A DNA stretch of 64,000 bases from Alphaproteobacteria bacterium (lineage in GTDB: Bacteria > Pseudomonadota > Alphaproteobacteria > CAAGCB01 > CAG-977): contig CAAGEP010000016.1 in assembly GCA_900768875.1 (NCBI GenBank), positions 1 through 64,000 of the forward strand, given 5' to 3'. The translations under genes and the position numbers were made by a program. Positions 7,447-17,212 of this stretch are shown here, piece by piece. The notes under the pieces are model-generated. The model was given only the letters and a program-made list of their open reading frames with translations, did no database searches and was not told where the DNA came from. The stretch's first letter is position 1; each line of letters begins with the position of its first letter.

Positions 7447-8850
7447 ATGAAGAAATCCCTGCTTGCCGCCGCCGCATTGTCCGTTTTGGCTTCAAACGCT
7501 TTTGCCGAAACGAACGTTCCCCAATCCGCCGTCAAGAATTTAAGCGTTACCGTTTACAACAACGGCTTGGGATTGGTCAAAGACACGCGCGGCGTACCGT
7601 TTGAAAAGGGGACGAACACCGTTTCGTTTGCGGGCGTTTCGGCGCAAATCCAGCCTGAAACCGCGCTGTTTTCGGGCGACGGAGTCAGGGTTGTCGAACA
7701 AAACTTCAATTTTGATTTGTTGAACCGCCAATCCCTGTTGCAAAAGTTTTTGGGCAAGCAGATTAAAGTCGTTTCCACCAACCCCGCGACGGGTCAGGAA
7801 ACAACCGAAGACGCCACCGTTCTGGCGGCGGACGACGGTGTTGTTTTGAAAATCGGCGACCGAATCGAAACGGATTCCAAAGCGCGCTTGATTTTCCCCG
7901 ACGTCCCCGCGACTTTGCGCGACAAACCGACCCTGACCGTCGACCTGCTGTCCGACAAAGCGGGATCGCGCGACGTCAATCTCAGCTATCTGACGAACGG
8001 CTTGACATGGCGCGCGGATTACGTCGCCGAATTGAACGATGCGGAAGATTCGATTGATTTGAACGGCTGGGTTACGCTGACGAACGATTCGGGGGCGGAC
8101 TATAAAAACGCCGACATGCAGTTTGTCGCGGGTTCCGTCAACCGCGTCCGTCCGATGACTCGCGCCCGTCCGATGATGATGATGGCGAAAGCCGCCGCCG
8201 TCTATGATTCCGTTTCCAATATGGCGGAAGAGGAGCTGATGGACTATCATCTTTATTCTTTGGGGCGCAAGACGGACATCCTGTCCAATCAGACCAAACA
8301 GCTGGCTTTGCTGTCGGGATCGAACATCCAAGCGCGCAAAGAATACCGCTTTGACGACATCACCCCCGTTTATTCCCCGCGGCAAAAGGAATTCGACACC
8401 CGCAGCGCGGCGATTTACCTGCAGTTTGTCAACGACAAAAAATCGAATTTGGGAATGGCTTTGCCCGCGGGCACGATGCGCGTATACAAAGCCGATTCCA
8501 AACAGCGAATTTTCTTTGTCGGCGAAGACCGCATCAAGCACACGCCCGAAAACGAAAAAATCAAACTGGCTTTGGGCGAAGCATTCGATGTCACCGCAAA
8601 GGGCAAGCAGACGGCTTACACCCAATTTTCGCCGAAAGCGTACGAAGCAAGCTATGAAATCACGTTCCAAAACGCCAAAAACGTCCCCGTTACGGTTTAT
8701 TCGTACCAATCCCTGCCCGACGGCTGGACGATAACGAACAATTCCGCGACTTACACGAAAGAAAACGCGGGACGGGTCTTGTGGCAAATCACCGTGCCCG
8801 CAAAGGGTAAAACCGTTTTGACCTACACCGTCCGCGTCAAAGGGGAATAA
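7447..8850 (+). CDS. DUF4139 domain-containing exported protein
   Basis: 467 residues. ATG at 7447 follows AAAGGAG and opens a signal peptide ending SNAFA. The mature protein is beta-rich: an N-terminal region with VTVYNNGLGLVKDTRG and the DUF4139-type core with LSYLTNGLTWRADY and LNGWVTLTNDSG, where residues lining the sheet are conserved in the family. A Met/Arg-rich insertion (MTRARPMMMMAKA) interrupts the domain. The role of the family is unknown; several members are periplasmic or outer-membrane associated. Its stop shares one base with the ATG of the next gene, so the two form an operon. Confidence 0.85.
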   Translation: MKKSLLAAAALSVLASNAFAETNVPQSAVKNLSVTVYNNGLGLVKDTRGVPFEKGTNTVSFAGVSAQIQPETALFSGDGVRVVEQNFNFDLLNRQSLLQKFLGKQIKVVSTNPATGQETTEDATVLAADDGVVLKIGDRIETDSKARLIFPDVPATLRDKPTLTVDLLSDKAGSRDVNLSYLTNGLTWRADYVAELNDAEDSIDLNGWVTLTNDSGADYKNADMQFVAGSVNRVRPMTRARPMMMMAKAAAVYDSVSNMAEEELMDYHLYSLGRKTDILSNQTKQLALLSGSNIQARKEYRFDDITPVYSPRQKEFDTRSAAIYLQFVNDKKSNLGMALPAGTMRVYKADSKQRIFFVGEDRIKHTPENEKIKLALGEAFDVTAKGKQTAYTQFSPKAYEASYEITFQNAKNVPVTVYSYQSLPDGWTITNNSATYTKENAGRVLWQITVPAKGKTVLTYTVRVKGE

Positions 8851-10142
8851 TGCTTTACCTGCTGTTTTTGACTTTGCTGTTTCCGTCCGCGGCGATTGCT
8901 GAATCGCCGCTGAACTGGACGGCTTTAGAGGTTACCGTCGATGACTCTTTCGATAAGAAATCATCGGACAAATCACCGAAAATCAAGGATTTGGGAAAAA
9001 ATGACAGCCGTTTTATGACGGCGGTTGACAAAATGCGCGCGGATTTTTATACCGCGGACGAACGCAACCGCAAAGTTCCCGCCGTTGTCAATCAGGAAAC
9101 GATTTATTCGGCACTGGCGGAGTTTTTGGAAAGCTCCTATCCCGGAGGGGTGGAAGGGCTGAAAGCGTCTCACCGCCAAATCGAAGAGGATATTTATAAT
9201 GCGCTGAAACGGCTGCCGCCGATTGCGTATCCGTACATCGGCCCTTATCTGCACAGCGTCCCGTACATGTCGGAACGGATTTTAAACATGCCCGGCATCA
9301 AGGAAACCAAGGGTAAATTTCCGACCCGCATCGCCCCGCAAATGCGCGGCTATGCGAAAAAATACGGCAAGTACATGTCCAAACACCTGTATGTGTTTTT
9401 AATGCCCGAAGCATGGCCTCAGCCGGAACGCGAAGAATCCTCCGGCAAAGGATTCGCCAAAACAATCAAGTTCAAAAGCGGCATGCTGCCGTCAAAATCT
9501 TTGGCGGACATTTACGGCATCCCGTCCCCCGACGATTACAGAACGGGGAAAGCGTTGCAAAAAATCGTCCGACCGCAAACGCCCGCAGACAAAGTTACGC
9601 AAAAATCCCCGCTGACCGAAGGCGATGTCGAAGCTGCGCTGGCATCGCTGAAAACCATCCGTGAAACATTCGGCGAAAACCGTTTCGACGAATTTCACAC
9701 CGCGTTGCGCGACATGTCGCTGTCCGACAACAATATTATGGAAGAATTGCGCAACCCTATGCAAACTCTGGCGGGAAAAATCAAACGTTTGCCACAGGCG
9801 GAACAATTTGCACAGACGATTGCCCGACATGGCTTCACCCCGGACAGCTGGGCGATAACAACGGATAAAATCATCAAAGCGCGCCGAGTCGCAACTTTAA
9901 ACACGGGGGACGCCGCGGGATTGGATCATTGGCGCAAATTGAAAAGGATGCCGCCCGAATTTTACAAAATGACGCCGCGCGATCGCAAAATCACTTTGGA
10001 CAGCATCCGCCTGTATTTGGATTTATATACATCAACGGAACAAAACGTGCTTGCAGTCAAAAATTATGGTGATAATATCCGCAAAGAGTTTGCTACGCGG
10101 GATATGATGGTACTGGAAGCTCCCATCTACGGAATTTACTGA
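8850..10142 (+). CDS. Exported protein of unknown function
   Basis: 430 residues, not recognised. It starts in the TAATG overlap with the DUF4139 gene and has a short signal peptide (MLYLLFLTLLFPSAAIAES). The mature protein is highly charged, contains no cysteine that I can see, and is predicted mostly helical, with repeated proline-tyrosine stretches such as LPPIAYPYIGPYLHSVPYM. There are no transmembrane segments after the signal peptide. Coupling to the DUF4139 protein suggests the two act together in the periplasm. It is followed after 16 nt by gcrA. Confidence 0.75.
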   Translation: MLYLLFLTLLFPSAAIAESPLNWTALEVTVDDSFDKKSSDKSPKIKDLGKNDSRFMTAVDKMRADFYTADERNRKVPAVVNQETIYSALAEFLESSYPGGVEGLKASHRQIEEDIYNALKRLPPIAYPYIGPYLHSVPYMSERILNMPGIKETKGKFPTRIAPQMRGYAKKYGKYMSKHLYVFLMPEAWPQPEREESSGKGFAKTIKFKSGMLPSKSLADIYGIPSPDDYRTGKALQKIVRPQTPADKVTQKSPLTEGDVEAALASLKTIRETFGENRFDEFHTALRDMSLSDNNIMEELRNPMQTLAGKIKRLPQAEQFAQTIARHGFTPDSWAITTDKIIKARRVATLNTGDAAGLDHWRKLKRMPPEFYKMTPRDRKITLDSIRLYLDLYTSTEQNVLAVKNYGDNIRKEFATRDMMVLEAPIYGIY

Positions 10143-10158
10143 CAAAAAGGAAACAACA

Positions 10159-10566
10159 ATGGGTTGGACTGACGAACAGGTTGAAGAGTTGAAACGTCTG
10201 TGGAACGAAGGGTTGACCACGGGCGACATCGGAAAAGCATTGGGCGTGTCGAAAAATGCCGTTGTCGGCAAAGCGCACCGGCTGGGATTAAACAGCCGCC
10301 CCTCCCCGATCCGCCGCGATGAAGATGAGGCCGCGACACCCGAACTGCCGTTGAAACCCGTAAAAACGGAAAAAGTCAAAGCGGCTAAAAAACAGGCTGA
10401 AAAACTGTTCACCGTCAACGACTTGACACATTCGTCCTGCCGCTGGCCCATCGGCGATCCGAAAGATGCCGATTTCCATTTCTGCGGCAAAGAGGCTCTG
10501 CCCGACAAACCGTATTGCGCGGAACACGCGGCCATTGCCTATGTGTCGGCAAAATCCGTACGCTGA
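10159..10566 (+). CDS. gcrA: GcrA cell-cycle regulator
   Basis: 135 residues. GcrA is an alphaproteobacterial factor that binds RNA polymerase sigma70 and activates promoters, in Caulobacter at CcrM-methylated GANTC sites. The helix-turn-helix N-terminus is textbook (MGWTDEQVEELKRLWNEGLT then NAVVGKAHRLGL). The conserved C-terminal sigma-interacting part contains SCRWPIGDP and FCGKEALPDKPYC. The linker is short and basic. ATG follows AAGGA. The TGA overlaps the ATG of ogt. The CcrM methyltransferase itself is not in this window. Confidence 0.95.
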   Translation: MGWTDEQVEELKRLWNEGLTTGDIGKALGVSKNAVVGKAHRLGLNSRPSPIRRDEDEAATPELPLKPVKTEKVKAAKKQAEKLFTVNDLTHSSCRWPIGDPKDADFHFCGKEALPDKPYCAEHAAIAYVSAKSVR

Positions 10567-11090
10567 TGTTTTATAAAACGGTTTTGCCGTCGCCCGTCGG
10601 GAATTTGCTGCTGACAGGCGACGGCAAAAATTTGACGGGATTGCGGCTTGACGGACAAAAGCTTGACTTTACGGCTGAAAATGCCGTTGAACAAACGGAT
10701 TTGCCGGTTTTCAAGCAAACCGAGCTGTGGTTGGCTCGATACTTTGCGGGAAAAAAGCCTTTGCCCGCGGAATTGCCGCTGGCACCGTCGGGAAACGCTT
10801 TCCGCTTGAAAGTATGGCGGATTTTATTGGAAATTCCATACGGAACGACAACAACGTACGGCGCGATTGCGCGACGCATCGAATCGGAAACGGGCGGCAG
10901 AATGTCGGCTCAAGCCGTCGGCGGCGCGGTTGGACACAACCCGATATCCCTTGTCATCCCCTGCCATCGCGTTGTCGGAACAAACGGAGATTTGACGGGA
11001 TACGCCGGCGGAATTCATCTTAAAATCAAATTGCTTGAAATCGAAAAAATCGCGCTTGACATTCCGAAACGGCAGTGTATCTCTGTTTGA
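10566..11090 (+). CDS. ogt: Methylated-DNA-[protein]-cysteine S-methyltransferase
   Basis: 174 residues, normal for Ogt-type suicide alkyltransferases that repair O6-methylguanine. The active-site motif VIPCHRVV carries the acceptor cysteine, preceded by the asparagine hinge GGAVGHNPISL and followed by LTGYAGGIHLKIKLLEIE. The helix-turn-helix YGTTTTYGAIA is present. ATG at 10566 overlaps the gcrA TGA (TGATG), giving translational coupling; a longer upstream reading lacks conserved residues. Confidence 0.95.
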   Translation: MFYKTVLPSPVGNLLLTGDGKNLTGLRLDGQKLDFTAENAVEQTDLPVFKQTELWLARYFAGKKPLPAELPLAPSGNAFRLKVWRILLEIPYGTTTTYGAIARRIESETGGRMSAQAVGGAVGHNPISLVIPCHRVVGTNGDLTGYAGGIHLKIKLLEIEKIALDIPKRQCISV

Positions 11091-11115
11091 ACTTCATTGA
11101 TGAACGGAGAGACTG

Positions 11116-12003
11116 ATGACCAGAAAAAACAAAGGCGTGTTTTTGGGAATGCTCGGAACGTGTTCCTACGGCACGAATCCGCTTTTTGCGTTGCCGCTGT
11201 ACGCGGTCGGCATGGATGTCAACTCCGTTTTGTTTTATCGCTATCTGACCGCCGTTGTTTTATACGGTCTGTGGGTTCGTTTCCATAAAAAAGTATCGCT
11301 GAAAATCTCGCTTAAAGAAGCGGCGGTCATGTTTTGTCTGGGCGTCGTGTTCGCTATGTCGTCTTTGACGCTGTTCATGAGCTATTCGCTTATCGGGGCG
11401 GGCATCGCTTCGACGATTTTGTTTGTGTATCCGATTATGGTCGCCGTTCTGATGGCGGTCTTTTTCCATGAAAAAATCGATTTGCGCACCGTTGCGTCGA
11501 TTATTCTGATGAGCGCGGGCATCCTGTTGTTCTATAAAACGGACGAAGGCAAAACGCTGAGCCTGTACGGCGTTGTTTTAACTTTGTTGTCGGCACTGAG
11601 CTACGCAGTCTACATGATTGCCTTGAAACAGCTGAAAACGGCGAAACGAATGCATTTTCCGACGCTGACATTTTATGTGATGTTCTTCGGACTGTTCGTG
11701 TTTTTATTCAACCTGCGCTTCGGATTGGACTTAAAACCGGTTGAAACGCCGTTTATGGCGGGTTGTGTTATCGGATTGGCGGTTTTTCCGACGATTGTTT
11801 CGCTGGAAACCATGACGATTGCCATCAAGCTCATCGGTCCGACGCTGTCCGCGATATTGGGCGCATTGGAACCTGTGACAGCCGTTCTTATCGGCGTGTT
11901 CGTATTCGGTGAATCCATGACGTTGCGCATCGCCGCAGGCATCGCGCTGATTTTGACATCCGTTCTGCTGATTGTGCTGAAGAAGAAAAAGAAAGCCGCT
12001 TAA
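11116..12003 (+). CDS. EamA/DMT-family inner-membrane exporter
   Basis: 295 residues with about ten hydrophobic segments arranged as two EamA halves, the normal size for drug/metabolite transporters. The second half includes TFYVMFFGLFVFLF and the conserved LEPVTAVLIGVFVFGE, a signature of the family. The C-terminus is short and basic (KKKKKAA). ATG follows GGAGA. Substrate cannot be told. It converges on the ABC ATPase gene with only 1 nt between them. Confidence 0.9.
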   Translation: MTRKNKGVFLGMLGTCSYGTNPLFALPLYAVGMDVNSVLFYRYLTAVVLYGLWVRFHKKVSLKISLKEAAVMFCLGVVFAMSSLTLFMSYSLIGAGIASTILFVYPIMVAVLMAVFFHEKIDLRTVASIILMSAGILLFYKTDEGKTLSLYGVVLTLLSALSYAVYMIALKQLKTAKRMHFPTLTFYVMFFGLFVFLFNLRFGLDLKPVETPFMAGCVIGLAVFPTIVSLETMTIAIKLIGPTLSAILGALEPVTAVLIGVFVFGESMTLRIAAGIALILTSVLLIVLKKKKKAA

Positions 12004-12004
12004 A

Positions 12005-12748
12005 CTACAAAACGCGGGACAGAAATTCTTTCAGTCTCGGACTTTGCGGATTGCCGAAAAGCTCTTGAGGCGAATTTTCTTCGGCGATACCGTGATTGTC
12101 GAAAAACATCACTCGATTTGCGACTTCGCGGGCAAAGCCCATTTCGTGCGTCACAAGAACCATAGTCATGCCTTTTTGCGCCAGCCGCCGCACCAAATCC
12201 AGCACATCGCGAACCATTTCAGGATCCAAAGCGGAAGTCGGTTCGTCAAACAGCATGATATCCGGATTCATCGCCAGTGCGCGGGCGATGGCGATACGCT
12301 GTTTTTGCCCGCCGGACAGCATTGCGGGATATAAATCGGCTTTGTCGGCCAATCCCACGGCGGTCAGCAGTTCGTCCGCTTTTTCGTCCGCTTGGGCACG
12401 GGTCATCATCTTCAGCGTAACGGGAGCCAGCGTAATATTCTGCCGCACCGTCTTATGAGCGAACAGATTGAATTGTTGAAACACCATGCCGATTTTGCGC
12501 CGCACGCGGTCAATATCCGTTTTAGCATCGGTCATATCGGTTTGTTCAAACAAAATTCTGCCCGCCGTCGGCGTTTCAAGCCCGTTCAGCATCCGCAAAA
12601 AAGTCGATTTGCCGCATCCCGACGGACCGATGACCGCCACGGCATCGCCTAAACGGATTTGCGCCGACACGTTTTCCAAAATCACGTTTTTGCCATAAGC
12701 TTTGCCGACATTCTGCACATCAATCAGAATTTTGCGTTCAACGTTCAT
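12005..12748 (-). CDS. Polar amino acid ABC transporter ATPase
   Basis: 247 residues, the GlnQ/HisP type that powers amino acid uptake. Walker A is GPSGCGKST, the signature is [15 protein letters not shown], Walker B is [14 protein letters not shown] and the switch histidine is in LVTHEM. The start overlaps the end of the permease fusion by 11 nt, so the ATPase and membrane subunit are co-translated. Substrate is set by the fusion partner and not known. Confidence 0.93.
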   Translation of the reverse strand: MNVERKILIDVQNVGKAYGKNVILENVSAQIRLGDAVAVIGPSGCGKSTFLRMLNGLETPTAGRILFEQTDMTDAKTDIDRVRRKIGMVFQQFNLFAHKTVRQNITLAPVTLKMMTRAQADEKADELLTAVGLADKADLYPAMLSGGQKQRIAIARALAMNPDIMLFDEPTSALDPEMVRDVLDLVRRLAQKGMTMVLVTHEMGFAREVANRVMFFDNHGIAEENSPQELFGNPQSPRLKEFLSRVL

Positions 12749-14183
12749 TTCTTTTCAGCCTCTTTTCCCATTTTGACACACAGGCCGTCAACCCGACCAC
12801 CAAAGCCAAATAAATCAGCGCCACCGCCGCCAAAGGCATAAAAGCGTCATACGTCGCGCTGCGAATGATATCGCCGCCGCGCGTCAAATCCGTCAATCCG
12901 ATATAGCCGCAAATCGACGTTTCTTTCAGCAAAGCTATCGCTTCGTTGGCAAAAGCGGGCAGTACATTTTTAAAAGCTTGCGGCAACACGATAAAGCGCA
13001 ACGTCTGCGTTTCCGTCAATCCCAGCGACCGTCCCGCCTCGGTTTGCCCCGCATCGACGGAAGCAATCCCCGAACGCACGATTTCCGCCGCATACGCAGC
13101 GGAATTAAGGCCGAACGCCACCGCCGCCACCCAAACTTTGCCGATATCCGCCGCCGCAAAAACAACATAATACATAATCAGCAGCTGAATCATGGCCGGC
13201 GTTCCGCGAACAACCGTTATATACAACCGGCAAAGGAAATTCAGAATCTTGAAACAGCCGGAACGATCGTGCGTCGCTCGAACGACACCGACAAGCGTTC
13301 CCAAGACAATTCCCAAAAACGCCGCCCAGAACGTTACCTGCAAAGTAGTCATCAATCCCGTCAGCAGATATTTCCAACGCGCGTCTTGAATAAAGTCTTC
13401 TTTAAATTTGTGCATCAGCCGCATTTCCGCCGCAGGGAAGACTTCATCCGCGCGTTTGACAACGACCTGCCTTGACGTTGCGTAAGCATCCGTAAAGTCA
13501 ACGTTTTTCAGCCGTTCGGGCGTCACCGTCATTCCCGCTATTCCGATGTCGGCTTTTCCCGATTGCAAAGCCGTAATAATCGCATCAAACTCCATGTCTT
13601 CGATAACGGCGCACTTGCCCATTCGCTCGGCGGCGATTTTCGCCAAGTCAATGTCAATGCCGACGATTTGTTCTTTGTTGTAAAATTCGTAAGGCGGAAA
13701 AGTCGCATTTGTCGCCACTTTCAAAACGCCGTTCGGACAGGCGGCCGTGCGCGGCAACGGCGGAAACAGCCCCTTTTCATCACCGATATAATTTTTCAAA
13801 ATGCGTTTGACGGTCCCGTCTTTTTTCAATTCCGCCAAAACACGATTCAATTCGTCTTTCAACGCATGACGGCGTTTTGAAACGGCAATCGCATACGTTT
13901 CCAAAGCTGCGGGCGTGTCCGAAACAATCAAAGATTTGTTTGTTTCCGCAAAATCCAAAGCCGGCTGTTCGTCAAGAATCACGGCATCGACTTTTTTATG
14001 CAGCAGCGATTGAACGGCATCACCCGCTTTGTTGTAACGTTCAACAACCGCGCCGGAAATGCCGCTGGCGATTGCGTCGCCCGTCGTCCCCAACTGAACG
14101 CCTATCTTTTTTCCCGCCAGCCCGTAATCGTCGGCAAACGCATTTGAAGTCAGCAGAAACACCGCAAAAAACAACCGCATCAT
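12738..14183 (-). CDS. ABC substrate-binding/permease fusion with permuted binding lobes
   Basis: 481 residues. After a signal peptide (1-17) comes a region that matches the second half of amino-acid binding proteins (22-134: [44 protein letters not shown]). A linker follows (135-152), then the usual first half (153-234: [48 protein letters not shown]). Residues about 265-478 are a HisM/GlnP-type permease with [20 protein letters not shown] as the coupling loop. Ordinary SBP-permease fusions carry the lobes in the opposite order. The start overlaps the kinase stop (ATGA). Loss of parts of tandem binding domains is the alternative to circular permutation. Confidence 0.85.
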   Translation of the reverse strand: MMRLFFAVFLLTSNAFADDYGLAGKKIGVQLGTTGDAIASGISGAVVERYNKAGDAVQSLLHKKVDAVILDEQPALDFAETNKSLIVSDTPAALETYAIAVSKRRHALKDELNRVLAELKKDGTVKRILKNYIGDEKGLFPPLPRTAACPNGVLKVATNATFPPYEFYNKEQIVGIDIDLAKIAAERMGKCAVIEDMEFDAIITALQSGKADIGIAGMTVTPERLKNVDFTDAYATSRQVVVKRADEVFPAAEMRLMHKFKEDFIQDARWKYLLTGLMTTLQVTFWAAFLGIVLGTLVGVVRATHDRSGCFKILNFLCRLYITVVRGTPAMIQLLIMYYVVFAAADIGKVWVAAVAFGLNSAAYAAEIVRSGIASVDAGQTEAGRSLGLTETQTLRFIVLPQAFKNVLPAFANEAIALLKETSICGYIGLTDLTRGGDIIRSATYDAFMPLAAVALIYLALVVGLTACVSKWEKRLKRNER

Positions 14184-15877
14184 TTTTTTTCTTCCGCAAA
14201 CGTAAAAGTAAACGCCGTTCCCTGTCCCGCAGTGCTTTTGACGCTGATTTTTCCGCCGGCGTTTTCAACAATGCTTTTGACAATGGAGAGGCCCAAGCCC
14301 GTTCCCGATTCCTTGTTTTCCTGATTATTGGAAAAGAACGGCTCGAATATCCGTTGTATGTTTTCCGACGGAATACCGCACCCCGTATCCGTCACGCGCA
14401 GCACTGCGTTTTGTCCGTCCGCCGCCGTTTCGACGCTCAGCGTCCCGCCGTCGCGCATGGCATGAAAAGCGTTTTGCGCCAAATTCACCAGAACCATCCG
14501 CATTTCCGTATCCGACGCTTTGATTGTCACAGGGGTGTCATTCAGCTTTATGACAACATCGATTCCCCTTTTTTTGGCTTCATATTCCAGCAAAGACACT
14601 GTTTCGGGAACAATTTCGTTCAAATCGACCGTCAATGCTTCCTCCGAAGGCTTACGCGCCAGTTTCAACAGCCGCGTCGTCACCGTGATGCAGAATTGAA
14701 CCTGATCCAAAATCATGTTCAAATAACGCTTTGTTTCCGCCGGAGATAAAGGATTGGAATCCGGTCTGGCCGCAATATTTTCCAATATCAGCTGAATCGA
14801 ACCCAACGGATTGCGCATTTCATGCGCGACCGAACCGACCAGCAATCCCAGCGACGACAGTTTCTGCTGGTGGGAAAACTGAATTTCCTTGTCCAACGAG
14901 CGGGACACTTCCAACATCAGGGTTCTGTCGTGAAACTTCAGCAGTCCGGCGGAAATTTCAAAAAACTTTTCGCGCCCGTCCGCCGACGGATACTTGTGAA
15001 TGACTTTAACGGGCTTGTCCGGATTTTGCCGCAACATTCTCAGCGGACAAACGTTGACGGTTTGCGGACACGGCGCGTTTTGCCCCGTTTGTTCAAAACA
15101 TTTCACGCAGTTTGGCAGGCTCAGATGTCCGAACTGCAGTTCGTGCGTTTTATTGGTCATAACCACATTGAAATCGTTGTCAACCACGCGCACGCCGTCG
15201 GGCAAAGCGTCTATCAGTTTTTGCAAAAACAGCTGTCCTTCGCGCGTCCTTTGCAAAGCGTCCTGAATGGAATCCGCCATTTTGTTCAAATCACGCGCCA
15301 GCAAATCCATTTCGTCGCTTTTGGACGCTTTTGAAGCAATCTGAACGCGAGCGGACAAATCCCCCGCTTCGATTTTCTGCGTGAATTCCAGCATTTTTTC
15401 GGTAGGCAGCAAAATCCAACGGCGAATCACCAGCCACATCATCGCCAAAAAAACAAAGCAGACGAACATTCCGCCGAACGCCGCGCATGTTACCGCCATC
15501 ATCTGAACATCGCGCTGTTTCGCATTGTTCAAATCGCGCAACAGTTCGCGGCGGACTTCCAAATAGGAATCGTTTACCGGCTTGATTTTTTGCAGTTTTT
15601 GCTTTTGCGTTTCCCAAACTTTTTTGATTTCGTCCGCCGGCAAGCTTTCATCAAAAAAGCGGGCATCGACGGAAATCGCTTCGCGCAAATGGACGTTTTC
15701 TTCGTACATATTGGTCAAAATTTGGGCTTTTTTCTGACGCCACATGCGTTCCTGTTCGCTTTGTGTCACAAAAGTCTGCAAAAACACGGACAGCAAAGCC
15801 CCCGTCATCGCGGACAGACACAAAAAGAAAATCAAAACGATTTTGGTGCTGAGAGATAAAAACGGTTTTTTATTCAT
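14180..15877 (-). CDS. Membrane sensor histidine kinase with a cysteine-bearing PAS region
   Basis: 565 residues. ATG at 15877 follows AAGGA and overlaps the upstream stop as ATGA. TM1 is about 12-34, a periplasmic helical segment follows, TM2 is about 125-153, then HAMP (154-209), a PAS-like region (215-315), HisKA with His352 in SVAHEMRNPLGSIQ, and an HATPase with TGCGIPSE and GTGLGLSIVKSIVE. The PAS region carries Cys257, Cys260, Cys270 and Cys277 in CVKCFE...APCPQ...VCPL, suitable for metal or redox binding. No response regulator is adjacent. Coupling to the amino acid transporter suggests a shared signal. Confidence 0.9.
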   Translation of the reverse strand: MNKKPFLSLSTKIVLIFFLCLSAMTGALLSVFLQTFVTQSEQERMWRQKKAQILTNMYEENVHLREAISVDARFFDESLPADEIKKVWETQKQKLQKIKPVNDSYLEVRRELLRDLNNAKQRDVQMMAVTCAAFGGMFVCFVFLAMMWLVIRRWILLPTEKMLEFTQKIEAGDLSARVQIASKASKSDEMDLLARDLNKMADSIQDALQRTREGQLFLQKLIDALPDGVRVVDNDFNVVMTNKTHELQFGHLSLPNCVKCFEQTGQNAPCPQTVNVCPLRMLRQNPDKPVKVIHKYPSADGREKFFEISAGLLKFHDRTLMLEVSRSLDKEIQFSHQQKLSSLGLLVGSVAHEMRNPLGSIQLILENIAARPDSNPLSPAETKRYLNMILDQVQFCITVTTRLLKLARKPSEEALTVDLNEIVPETVSLLEYEAKKRGIDVVIKLNDTPVTIKASDTEMRMVLVNLAQNAFHAMRDGGTLSVETAADGQNAVLRVTDTGCGIPSENIQRIFEPFFSNNQENKESGTGLGLSIVKSIVENAGGKISVKSTAGQGTAFTFTFAEEKK

Positions 15878-16443
15878 CGGCGGCATCCTTGATTGAAAAT
15901 GTCGGATTTGGATACGGCTTTCCATTGACCCTGCGGCAATCCGTCAAGGCTTAAATCCCCGATTTTGACGCGGACAAGACGCAAAGTCGGAAATCCGACC
16001 GCCGCCGTCATGCGGCGCACCTGCCTGTTTTTGCCCTCAATCAGCGTCAGTTCGACCCACGATGTCGGAATGTTCGCCCGATAGCGTATCGGCGGGTCGC
16101 GCGGGGGAACGTCGGGCGCGTCGATTTTGAGGGCTTTGCAGGGTTTTGTGCGGTATCCCGATATGTCAACGCCTTTTTCCAGCCGTTTCAAAGCATCGCC
16201 CGTTATGTCGCCGTCCACCTGCGCCCAATAAGTGCGCGGGTGCGCAAACGCGGGATCAAGCAATCGCTTGACAAACTTGCCGTCGTCGGTCAACAGCAAA
16301 AGCCCTTCGCTGTCATGGTCCAGCCGTCCCGCCGCGTACACATTCGGCGGCAATCCGAATCCGTCCAAAGCGGGATGTCCCGCTTCGGGGGTGAATTGGC
16401 TTAACACGCCGTACGGTTTGTTGAACGCGATATAGGAAAACAT
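15874..16443 (-). CDS. rRNA pseudouridine synthase, RluE/RsuA family
   Basis: 189 residues, matching the short RluE type without an S4 domain. These enzymes isomerise uridine in rRNA. The catalytic aspartate is in GRLDHDSEGLLLLTDDG. The C-terminal motif LIEGKNRQVRRM is typical. ATG at 16443 follows GAGG and begins directly at FSYIAFNKPYGV; the longer upstream reading overlaps the divergent tatD gene and is rejected. The stop overlaps the kinase start (ATGA), making it the first gene of the four-gene coupled operon running to 12005. Confidence 0.9.
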   Translation of the reverse strand: MFSYIAFNKPYGVLSQFTPEAGHPALDGFGLPPNVYAAGRLDHDSEGLLLLTDDGKFVKRLLDPAFAHPRTYWAQVDGDITGDALKRLEKGVDISGYRTKPCKALKIDAPDVPPRDPPIRYRANIPTSWVELTLIEGKNRQVRRMTAAVGFPTLRLVRVKIGDLSLDGLPQGQWKAVSKSDIFNQGCRR

Positions 16444-16504
16444 TTCGCCCTCTGTCGTTTTTATGCGATAATAGCCTTGTTTTCTTTGTTTTTCAACGAC
16501 GACC

Positions 16505-17212
16505 ATGATAGACGCGCATTTACATTTGAACCGCCTGCCCCCTTTTGCCGCCGCCCAAGCCCGCGAACACGGCGTAACAGGATTTTTGACGACAGGGACA
16601 AGCCCCGCCGATTGGGCGGAAACGCTGGCATTGTCCGCCCCCGATGTCAAGCCGTTCATCGGCACGCATCCGTGGTTTGCCGACCGCCACGACCAAGCTT
16701 TGCTGGAACGGCTTTTAATCGACAATCCCGCGGCGGGCGTCGGCGAAATCGGATTGGACGCGAAAGCTCCGCCCGAACAGGACGCCGTCTTTGCGCTCCA
16801 GTTTGCTTTGGCGGCGAAACTGAGCCGCCCCGCCGTGATTCATTGCGTCAAGCGTTTCGACCGTTTAAAAGCGTTTTTCAAGCAAACCAAGCTTTTTCCG
16901 CCCGCCGTTTTGCTGCACGGATTTTCGGGAACGGCGCAGGATGTCGCGTTTTTTGAAAAATACCCGTGCTTTTTTTCGTTTTCGGGACGAAATCCGAAGC
17001 CTGCCGTTCTGACTGCCGTCCCCGCCGACAGGCTGGTTGCGGAAACGGATTCACCCGATCAAAGACCCGCCGACGATTTATGTCTTGACCCCGCCGAAAA
17101 AACGAACGTCCCCGCCAATCTGGCTTTGATTTTGAAGAAAATCGAGGCTATAACGGGCGTTGACGAAAATCAAATCACCCTTAACACGGAAAGATTCAAA
17201 AATGCCCGCTGA
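16505..17212 (+). CDS. TatD-family metal-dependent DNase
   Basis: 235 residues, slightly short for the family (about 260). Metal ligands are visible: DAHLH at the start, Glu in VGEIGLD, His in VIHCVK, His in LLHGFSG and Asp in AETDSPDQ. TatD proteins are 3'-5' exonucleases or related hydrolases. No good Shine-Dalgarno precedes the ATG. The last 11 nt overlap the start of tcdA, so they are cotranscribed. Confidence 0.88.
   Translation: MIDAHLHLNRLPPFAAAQAREHGVTGFLTTGTSPADWAETLALSAPDVKPFIGTHPWFADRHDQALLERLLIDNPAAGVGEIGLDAKAPPEQDAVFALQFALAAKLSRPAVIHCVKRFDRLKAFFKQTKLFPPAVLLHGFSGTAQDVAFFEKYPCFFSFSGRNPKPAVLTAVPADRLVAETDSPDQRPADDLCLDPAEKTNVPANLALILKKIEAITGVDENQITLNTERFKNAR

Noticed and set aside
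10159..10566. GcrA as an XRE-type phage repressor
   Set aside because: The N-terminal helix pattern and cysteine-containing C-terminus match GcrA closely; no phage genes lie nearby.
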